Positions 43,135 to 49,203 of a stretch of DNA of 49,203 nucleotides are shown one piece after another (position 1 is the stretch's first letter; each line of letters opens with the position of its first letter). Position numbers and translations under genes: made by a program. This DNA is from Streptomyces adustus (lineage in GTDB: Bacteria > Actinomycetota > Actinomycetes > Streptomycetales > Streptomycetaceae). The stretch spans positions 1-49,203 of the forward strand of contig NZ_VJZD01000044.1 in NCBI RefSeq assembly GCF_009377175.1, given 5' to 3'. The notes beneath the pieces are model-generated. The model was given only the letters and a program-made list of their open reading frames with translations, did not search any database and was not told the origin of the DNA.

Positions 43135-45042
43135 CTATCGGAACATGTTGTCCGCGTCGTCCCAGCCCAGTACCTCCTCCGCGGTGGGCTGCCGCGGGAC
43201 GCGCGAGCGCGACTGGTACATCGCCTCGATCTCCTGCGCGTAGTGCTGGACGATCGCGTCCCGGCGCAGCTTCATCGACGGGGTCAGCAACCCGTTGGAC
43301 TGGTCGAACTGGTCCGGGAGCAGCCGGAACACCCGGATGGACTCGGCCCGGGACACCGCGCTGTTGGCGGCGGCCACGGCACGCCCGATCTCCTCCCGCA
43401 GCGCGTTCTCCTCCCGCGCCTCCCGGTTGGGCGTGTCGCCCTGGAGGGTCAGGGCCGCCCGCCAGTGCGCCAGATAGTCCGGGTCCAGGGTGATGAGCGC
43501 GCCCACGCAGGGCCGGTTGTCGCCCACGATCACCGCCTGGTGGACCAGCGGATGCATCCGCAGCCGCTGCTCCAGCGGGGCCGGGGCCACACTGTTGCCG
43601 CCGCTGGTGACGATGATGTCCTTCTTGCGGCCGGTGATGGTGAGGTAGCCCTCGTGGTCCAGGTGCCCGAGGTCGCCGGTGGCCAGCCAGCCGCCGCGCA
43701 GCGCCGCTCGGGTGGCCGCCTCGTCGTTGACGTATCCCTGGAAGACCGACGGCCCGTGCACCAGGATCTCGCCGTCCTCGGCGACCCGGATGTCCGTGCC
43801 GGGCAGCGCCTGCCCGACCGTCCCCGACTTCTCCCGGCCCAGCGGCTGCATGGTGATGCCGCCGGCGGTCTCGGTCAGCCCGTAGCCGTCGTGCACGTAG
43901 ATGCCGATGCCCTCGTAGAAGAGGGAGAGTTCGCGGCTGAGCGGTGAGCCGCCGGAGGTGGCGCGGATGACCCGGCCGCCCAGCGCGCCGCGCAGCCTGC
44001 GGTAGATCGTCCGCTCGTACAGGGCGTGCTGGAGCCGCAGGTCGAGGCCGGGACCCGAGCCCCGGCCCAGCCGCTGCCGCTCGTTCGCCGCGGCGAAGTC
44101 CCGCGCCGTCTCGGCGGCCCGCTCGAACAGCGGTCCCCGGCCCGACTGCTGGGCCGTGCGCAGGAACGTCTTGTACAGCTTCTCGAAGACCGACGGTACG
44201 GCGTAGAAGTACGTGGGCCGGAACGAGAGCAGCGCCGACGCCAGGGACTCCTCGCTGAGGTCGGGCTCATGGCCCATGAGCAGGCCGCCGCGCAGACACA
44301 GGCCCTGGATCATGAGGCCGTACACGTGGGAGAACGGCAGGAAGGCCAGGACGGCCGCCTGTTCCCCGGCCTGCGCCGCCGTGTGGCCCCAGCCCTGGAG
44401 CAGGGTGTCGCAGGGGCTCGCCAGACTGCGGTGGCTCAGCGCGCAGCCCATCGGGTGTCCCGAGGTGCCGGAGGTGTAGGCGACGACCGCCGTGGAGTCC
44501 GGCATGACGATACGGCGCAGCGAGTCGACCGTGGTGATAGGGATGAACTCGCCCCGCTCCACGAGCTGTTCGAGCGCGCCCGCGTCCAACTGCCAGACGT
44601 GCCGCAGCCTGGGAAGCCCCGCGCACACCGAGCCCACCGTCATCACGCTCTGCTCGTCCTCGACCGCGACACCCACGCAGCCCGAGTCGCGCAGCATCCA
44701 TTCGACCTGGTCGCGGGAGGAGGTGGGATGGATCGGCACCACCTCGGCGCCGACCGTCCACAGCGCGAGACTGAGGACCGTCCACTCGTAGCGGGTCCGC
44801 GCCATGACGGCCACGCGGGCGCCCGGTGAGATCCCGGACGCGATCAGTCCCTTGGCCAGGTCGACCACCGCGTCCCGGACCTCGACGGCCGTCACCTCCT
44901 GCCAGGAGGCGGTCCCGGAGGTGCCCTGGCGGCGGGCGAGCAGCGGCAGGGCGGGGTTGCGCGCGGCCGTCTCGAAGACGGTGTCGGCGAGTCCCCCGGT
45001 CACGGACGGTCTGGCCGGGGGAGCGAAGGCGAAGTCGCGCAT
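43135..45042 (-). CDS. Long-chain acyl-CoA synthetase-like AMP-binding protein
   Basis: The protein has 635 residues. It is an ANL-superfamily adenylating enzyme: HDGYGLTETAGG, LATGDLGHLDHEGYLTITGRKKD and the C-terminal TPSMKLRRD with the catalytic Lys. The P-loop at 189-200 reads YTSGTSGHPMGC, where most family members have a Lys two residues before the final Gly-Ala/Cys position (TSGTTGxPKG). The Met at 198 is unusual. The family adenylates fatty acids and loads them on CoA. It lies downstream of the glgB gene with a hairpin between. Confidence 0.92.
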   Translation of the reverse strand: MRDFAFAPPARPSVTGGLADTVFETAARNPALPLLARRQGTSGTASWQEVTAVEVRDAVVDLAKGLIASGISPGARVAVMARTRYEWTVLSLALWTVGAEVVPIHPTSSRDQVEWMLRDSGCVGVAVEDEQSVMTVGSVCAGLPRLRHVWQLDAGALEQLVERGEFIPITTVDSLRRIVMPDSTAVVAYTSGTSGHPMGCALSHRSLASPCDTLLQGWGHTAAQAGEQAAVLAFLPFSHVYGLMIQGLCLRGGLLMGHEPDLSEESLASALLSFRPTYFYAVPSVFEKLYKTFLRTAQQSGRGPLFERAAETARDFAAANERQRLGRGSGPGLDLRLQHALYERTIYRRLRGALGGRVIRATSGGSPLSRELSLFYEGIGIYVHDGYGLTETAGGITMQPLGREKSGTVGQALPGTDIRVAEDGEILVHGPSVFQGYVNDEAATRAALRGGWLATGDLGHLDHEGYLTITGRKKDIIVTSGGNSVAPAPLEQRLRMHPLVHQAVIVGDNRPCVGALITLDPDYLAHWRAALTLQGDTPNREAREENALREEIGRAVAAANSAVSRAESIRVFRLLPDQFDQSNGLLTPSMKLRRDAIVQHYAQEIEAMYQSRSRVPRQPTAEEVLGWDDADNMFR

Positions 45043-45206
45043 GCGCTGGCTCCTGGGGTGTACGGGGAGTGACTCCGCCTATGAGAACTGTTATCGACGG
45101 TGGTCGAATCTAGCCCAGGAGAGACCGGATGGGGCCGGGAATGGAGAAGTAATCGAGCCGTGATCATTTCCACACGGCGGACCGGACCGGCCCCCGTTTG
45201 AATCCG

Positions 45207-45226
45207 GGGTCCGGCAAACCGGACCC
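45207..45226 (-). terminator. Hairpin after glgB
   Basis: GGGTCCGG, a CAAA loop, then CCGGACCC forms an 8-bp perfect stem starting ten bases after the glgB stop on the minus strand. It probably ends the glgB transcript ahead of the acyl-CoA synthetase gene. Confidence 0.75.
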
Positions 45227-45235
45227 GCCCGGTTC

Positions 45236-47437
45236 TCACCGTTCGGGCGTCAGCCAGACCGTCGCCAGCGGCGGCAGTGTGAGCGTGATCCGGCCGTCCA
45301 GCCGCTTGACCGGTTCGGGGTGGGTGACGTCGCTGCCGCCGTAGCACGCCGCGTCGGTGTTGAGGGTCTCCTGCCAGGTGTCGACCGCGTCCGGGACCCA
45401 CAGCTCGTAGTCGTGCCGGACGACGGGGGAGAAGTTGCACACGGCCAGCAGCGGGCTGCCGTCCGCGGCGAACCGCAGGAACGCGAACACGTTGTCGTCG
45501 GCGGCGTCCCCGACCACCCACCGGAAGCCCTCGGGCCGGGTGTCGCGCTGCCAGAGCGCGGGGGTGTCCCGGTAGACGGTGTTGAGATCGCGCACCAGGT
45601 CGCGCACCCCACGGTGGTCGCCCTGCGCCGCATAGGCCGGGTCCAGCAGCCACCAGTCCGGGCCGTGTTCCTGCGACCACTCCCCGCCCTGGGCGAACTC
45701 CTGCCCCATGAACAGCAGTTGCTTGCCGGGATGGGCCCACATGAAGCCGAGGTAGGCGCGGTGGTTGGCGCGCTGCTGCCACCAGTCGCCGGGCATCTTC
45801 GCCACCAGCGCCTGCTTGCCGTGCACCACCTCGTCGTGCGAGATGGGCAGGACGTAGTTCTCGCTGTAGGCGTACACCATCGAGAAGGTCATCTCGTTGT
45901 GGTGGTACTTGCGGTGCACCGGCTCGTGGCCGATGTACTCCAGCGAGTCGTGCATCCACCCCATGTTCCACTTCAGCCCGAAGCCGAGACCGCCGCCGTC
46001 GGTGGGCCGGGTCACCCCGTCCCAGGCGGTGGACTCCTCCGCGATGGTGACGACGCCCGGCACCCGCCGGTAGACGGTCGCGTTCATCTCCTGGAGGAAC
46101 GCCTTCGCGGCCAGGTCCTCGTTGCCGCCGAAGACATTGGGCTCCCACTGGCCGGAGTCACGGGAGTAGTCGAGGTAGAGCATCGAGGCGACCGCGTCCA
46201 CCCGCAGCCCGTCGATGTGGAACTCCTCGCACCAGTACACCGCGTTGGCGACCAGGAAGTTGCGGACCTCGATCCGCGCGTAGTCGAACTCGTAGGTTCC
46301 CCAGTCCGGATGCTCCGCGCGCCGCCAGTCCCCGGGTTCGTACAGCGGCTCCCCGTCGAACCGGGCCAGCGCCCAGTCGTCCTTCGGGAAGTGCGCCGGC
46401 ACCCAGTCCATGATCACGCCGATGCCGGCCCGGTGCAGCGCGTCCACCAGGTACCGGAAGTCGTCCGGCGAGCCGAGCCGGGACGTCGGCGCGTAGAAAC
46501 CGGTGACCTGGTAGCCCCAGGAGCCGCCGAACGGGTGCTCGGCCACCGGCATCAGCTCCACATGCGTGAAGCCCAGGTCCTTCACGTACGCCGGGAGCTC
46601 CTCGGCCAGCTCGCGGTACGTCGCCCCCGACCGCCAGGACGGCAGGTGCACCTCGTAGACGGAGAACGGCGCCTCGTGCACCGGGGTGTCCCCGCGGTGC
46701 GCCAGCCAGTCGGCGTCGCCCCACTCGTAGTGCGAGGCGGTCACGATCGACGCGGTGTCGGGCGGCACCTCCGTGCGGCGCGCCATCGGGTCGGCCTTGA
46801 GGAACCGGTCCCCGTGCCGGGAGGTGATCTCGAACTTGTACCGCGCGCCCTCGCCGATGCCCGGCAGGAACAGCTCCCACACCCCGGCCGCGCCGAGGGA
46901 GCGCATCGGGAACTGGGTGCCGTCCCAGAAGGTGAAGTCCCCGGCCACCCGCACCCCGAGGGCGTTCGGCGCCCAGACGGTGAAGCGGGTGCCGGCCACG
47001 CCCTGGTGCGTCATCGGCTCGGCGCCGAGCGCCTTCCACAACTGCTCGTGCCGGCCCTCCCGGATCAGGTGCAGGTCGAAGTCGGCCAGCGACGGCAGGA
47101 AGCGATAGGGGTCGTGGACCTCGTACTCCGCGTCGTCGTACGCCACCAGCAGCGTGTACTGCGGGATCGCGTCGAACGGCAGTACGGCGGAGAAGAGGCC
47201 GTCGCCCTCCGAGACCAGGGCGCCGCGCGTGCCGTCCGCCACGACGGTGACCGAGCGTGCGAACGGACGCAGCACCCGGAAGAGGACTCCGCCCGTCACC
47301 GGATGGGCGCCGAGCAGCGCGTGCGGGTCGTGGTGCGCCCCCGACAGCAGGCGCAGGCGCTCCTGCGGATCCAGGGTGAGGGCGGTCGGCGGAACGGGTC
47401 CGGCCGACTCGGGGGGCGAGGTCTCTCGCAGTGCCAC
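45236..47437 (-). CDS. glgB: 1,4-alpha-glucan branching enzyme
   Basis: The protein has 733 residues. N-terminal CBM48-type modules precede a GH13 barrel. The catalytic pair is D414 in IDGLRVDAVASMLY and E467 in IAEEST, with the 53-residue spacing of Escherichia coli GlgB (D405, E458); PISHDEVVHGK supplies the third carboxylate region. It forms alpha-1,6 branches in glycogen or alpha-glucan. GTG at 47437 is 4 bases from the maltokinase stop, so the genes are co-transcribed; GGAG lies upstream. Confidence 0.97.
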   Translation of the reverse strand: MALRETSPPESAGPVPPTALTLDPQERLRLLSGAHHDPHALLGAHPVTGGVLFRVLRPFARSVTVVADGTRGALVSEGDGLFSAVLPFDAIPQYTLLVAYDDAEYEVHDPYRFLPSLADFDLHLIREGRHEQLWKALGAEPMTHQGVAGTRFTVWAPNALGVRVAGDFTFWDGTQFPMRSLGAAGVWELFLPGIGEGARYKFEITSRHGDRFLKADPMARRTEVPPDTASIVTASHYEWGDADWLAHRGDTPVHEAPFSVYEVHLPSWRSGATYRELAEELPAYVKDLGFTHVELMPVAEHPFGGSWGYQVTGFYAPTSRLGSPDDFRYLVDALHRAGIGVIMDWVPAHFPKDDWALARFDGEPLYEPGDWRRAEHPDWGTYEFDYARIEVRNFLVANAVYWCEEFHIDGLRVDAVASMLYLDYSRDSGQWEPNVFGGNEDLAAKAFLQEMNATVYRRVPGVVTIAEESTAWDGVTRPTDGGGLGFGLKWNMGWMHDSLEYIGHEPVHRKYHHNEMTFSMVYAYSENYVLPISHDEVVHGKQALVAKMPGDWWQQRANHRAYLGFMWAHPGKQLLFMGQEFAQGGEWSQEHGPDWWLLDPAYAAQGDHRGVRDLVRDLNTVYRDTPALWQRDTRPEGFRWVVGDAADDNVFAFLRFAADGSPLLAVCNFSPVVRHDYELWVPDAVDTWQETLNTDAACYGGSDVTHPEPVKRLDGRITLTLPPLATVWLTPER

Positions 47438-47441
47438 GGTG

Positions 47442-48803
47442 TCAGGCTCCTCTCACGGCGAGACGCTCGATCGCCGCCATAGGTACGGGCATCCAGTCCG
47501 GGCGGTGCCGGGCCTCGTACAGGACTTCGTAGACGGCCCTGTCCGTCTCGTAGGCGCGCAGCAGGGCGTGTTTCTTGCGCGGGTCCCAGCCCGCCCGGTC
47601 GGCGTAGCCCGCGCAGAAGGCCTCACGGCAGCGCCGGGCCCACTCCGGGCGCCAGGGGTGGCGCTGACGGGCGGCGTAGTCGAAGGAACGCAGCATGCCC
47701 GCGATGTCGCGCACCGGGGAGTGCGCGCTGCGCCGTTCCGCCAGCGGACGCGACGGTTCGCCCTCGAAGTCGATGACGAACCACTCGCGTCCGGCGTGCA
47801 GCACCTGCCCCAGGTGCAGGTCGCCGTGGATGCGCTGGACCGGCGGGCCGGGGTCGCAGGTGGCGAGCGCGGTGAACGCGGTGCGCAGGGCGCCGACGAA
47901 CGGCCGCAGGGCCGGGACGTGGTGCGCGGCCGCTTCCAGCCGCTCGGTCATCGCGGCCGCCGTCACGTCGTTGTCGGTGTGGGCGCAGGACGGCAGGGCG
48001 GAGGCCAGCGCCAGGTGCACCTCCGCCATCGCCCGGCCCAGCTCGTGGGCCTCCGCCGTGAAGGTGTCGCCGGTGGCGAGCGCGCGCAGGGCGAGCGCCC
48101 AGCCGTCGGAGGCGCCGGGCAGGAACGGCTGGAGCACCCCGAGCGTCGCCTCCTGCGGATGCGTGGTGCGGAACCAGGCCACGGGCGCGGGCACCCGCCC
48201 GCAGCCCTGACCGGCCAGCGCGACCGGCACCTCCAGATCGGGATTGATCCCGGGCTGGATGCGCCGGAACAGCTTCAGGATGAACGCGTCGCCGTACACC
48301 ACCGACGAGTTGGACTGCTCGGCGTCCAGCAGCCGCGGCGGCAGCCCGGCGGGCACCGGCACGGACGCGTCGGACTCGAACCGCAGCGGCCCCAGGGTCC
48401 CGGGGTGACGCAGCCGCTCCAGGAGCAGATGCGTCGAACGGGGGTCCTGGAGGGCGTCGTAGACCGCCAGGCCGGCCAGCGGACCGAAGTCCGCCCGGCC
48501 GATCAGCGCCCGGCCGAGCCGGGGCGAGAGGTGTTCCTGGATGCCCAGCAGCAACTGGTAGCAGTCGTCGGCCGGGGTGGCGCCGCCGGGTGCGGGGACC
48601 CCGCTCTGGCCGGTCTGGACGAGCAGATGCAGACAGCCCGGGAACAGCTCGGTCATGGACAGCAGCCGGAGGTCGGTCAGGGGCCGGTCCTTGCCGGCGA
48701 ACCAGCGCTGCCGCGGCAGCCACTCCCGCAACAGTCCGCCGAGCGATGCCATCGGCTGGATGCCGTCGGCAGTGATCGGGTGGAGATATGCGGTCTTCGG
48801 CAT
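47442..48803 (-). CDS. pep2: Maltokinase (maltose 1-phosphate forming)
   Basis: The protein has 453 residues. An aminoglycoside-phosphotransferase-like kinase: RIHGDLHLGQVL is the catalytic loop and VIDFEGEPS the metal-binding motif. REWLPRQRWFAGKDRP near the N-terminus is the Pep2/Mak opening. It phosphorylates maltose from TreS at C1, giving maltose 1-phosphate for GlgE. It lies between treS and glgB in the order treS-pep2-glgB. ATG at 48803 follows GGAAAGG. Confidence 0.95.
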   Translation of the reverse strand: MPKTAYLHPITADGIQPMASLGGLLREWLPRQRWFAGKDRPLTDLRLLSMTELFPGCLHLLVQTGQSGVPAPGGATPADDCYQLLLGIQEHLSPRLGRALIGRADFGPLAGLAVYDALQDPRSTHLLLERLRHPGTLGPLRFESDASVPVPAGLPPRLLDAEQSNSSVVYGDAFILKLFRRIQPGINPDLEVPVALAGQGCGRVPAPVAWFRTTHPQEATLGVLQPFLPGASDGWALALRALATGDTFTAEAHELGRAMAEVHLALASALPSCAHTDNDVTAAAMTERLEAAAHHVPALRPFVGALRTAFTALATCDPGPPVQRIHGDLHLGQVLHAGREWFVIDFEGEPSRPLAERRSAHSPVRDIAGMLRSFDYAARQRHPWRPEWARRCREAFCAGYADRAGWDPRKKHALLRAYETDRAVYEVLYEARHRPDWMPVPMAAIERLAVRGA

Positions 48804-48831
48804 GGTGACGCGTCCTTTCCTCGGCGCACGC

Positions 48832-49203
48832 TCACAGTTGTCGGCCGGTGCGGGGTGCGACTCGGGCGAGTCGGAACCAGTAGAAGCCGTGTCCGGTGAG
48901 GGTGAGCAGGTAGGGCAGTTCGCCGATGGCCGGGAAGCGCACCCCGCCGAAGAGCTCGACCGGATGCCTCCCGTCGAACTCGCGCAGGTCCAGCTCGGTC
49001 GGCTGGGCGAAGCGGGAGAAGTTGTGCACGCACAGCACCAGGTCGTCCTCGTACTCGCGCAGGAAGGCGAGAACGCCCGGGTTGGACGACTGGAGTTCGG
49101 TGTAGGACCCCAGTCCGAAGGCAGGATTCTGCTTGCGGATCTCGATCATGCGGCGGGTCCAGTGGAGCAGGGACGACGGCGAGGACATGGAGGCCTCGAC
49201 GTT
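48832..49203 (-). CDS. treS: Trehalose synthase/maltokinase-linked TreS, 3' end (partial)
   Basis: The first 372 bases of the minus-strand end code the last 123 residues; the start lies beyond 49203. The sequence MIEIRKQNPAFGLGSYTELQ and LVLCVHNFSRFAQPTEL is the C-terminal beta-domain of TreS, which interconverts trehalose and maltose. A gap of 28 bases separates it from pep2. The catalytic domain is not in this window. Confidence 0.93.
   Translation of the reverse strand, partial: NVEASMSSPSSLLHWTRRMIEIRKQNPAFGLGSYTELQSSNPGVLAFLREYEDDLVLCVHNFSRFAQPTELDLREFDGRHPVELFGGVRFPAIGELPYLLTLTGHGFYWFRLARVAPRTGRQL

Noticed and set aside
45194..45212. TTTGAATCCGGGG resembling a tRNA T-arm or att core
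   Set aside because: No acceptor, D or anticodon arms lie upstream, and no integrase or second att copy is in the window; it is part of the region before the glgB hairpin.

Overview
The window is very GC-rich, with codon use, GTG starts and gene families (WhiB-type regulator, DUF4032, DUF1206, SigB/F/G-type sigma factors, a GlgB-maltokinase-TreS cluster) that point to a Streptomyces chromosome. I cannot name the species. I support 43 protein-coding genes. I see no tRNA, rRNA, CRISPR array, insertion sequence or prophage.

Left part (1-14.1 kb). A TPR protein is preceded by an array of 13-bp repeats centred on GTATAC. It is followed by a TerD-CAP-CAP fusion, a secreted serine beta-lactamase/DD-peptidase-like hydrolase, a secreted M4 (thermolysin-type) metalloprotease and a large LuxR-type AAA regulator. 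Next is a translationally coupled trio read leftward: a response-regulator/glutaredoxin-like/thioredoxin-reductase-like fusion that has lost the redox CxxC, a cyclic-nucleotide-domain histidine kinase, and a UBP-type zinc-finger protein. A tandem universal stress protein diverges from it.

Middle part (14.1-30.1 kb). This holds mixed metabolic and regulatory genes: DUF4032, an MBL-fold hydrolase, a conserved hypothetical, AlkB, a TetR regulator with an FAD dehydrogenase, DUF488, a short secreted M1 peptidase, WhiB, a saccharopine-dehydrogenase-like protein with a divergent TetR, an MFS exporter and a stand-alone cNMP-binding domain. It ends in a first partner-switch pair (anti-sigma ATPase and SigB/F/G-type sigma) followed by a DUF1206 membrane protein.

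Right part (30-43 kb). After a FUSC-family membrane protein and a type II NADH dehydrogenase comes a dense general-stress signalling island. It contains RsbR, RsbS, RsbT, an RsbT-RsbX fusion and a GAF-SpoIIE phosphatase in one overlapping operon, plus a separate STAS antagonist and a SigB-like sigma gene closed by a very strong hairpin. Divergent to the sigma gene is a MEDS-HATPase (RsbA-type) regulator, then a PRC-barrel protein with a good SigB-type promoter, another anti-sigma ATPase and a 58-residue membrane protein. Across 27.6-42.6 kb there are two sigma factors, five intact GHKL ATPase domains (one further degenerate copy), three STAS proteins and two SpoIIE-type phosphatase domains.

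Right edge (43.1-49.2 kb). An acyl-CoA synthetase-like protein is followed, upstream in the leftward direction, by glgB, the maltokinase gene pep2/mak and the 3' end of treS. These form the maltose-1-phosphate alpha-glucan/trehalose cluster. Its position beside the stress-sigma island suggests, but does not prove, osmotic or developmental control of glycogen and trehalose metabolism.
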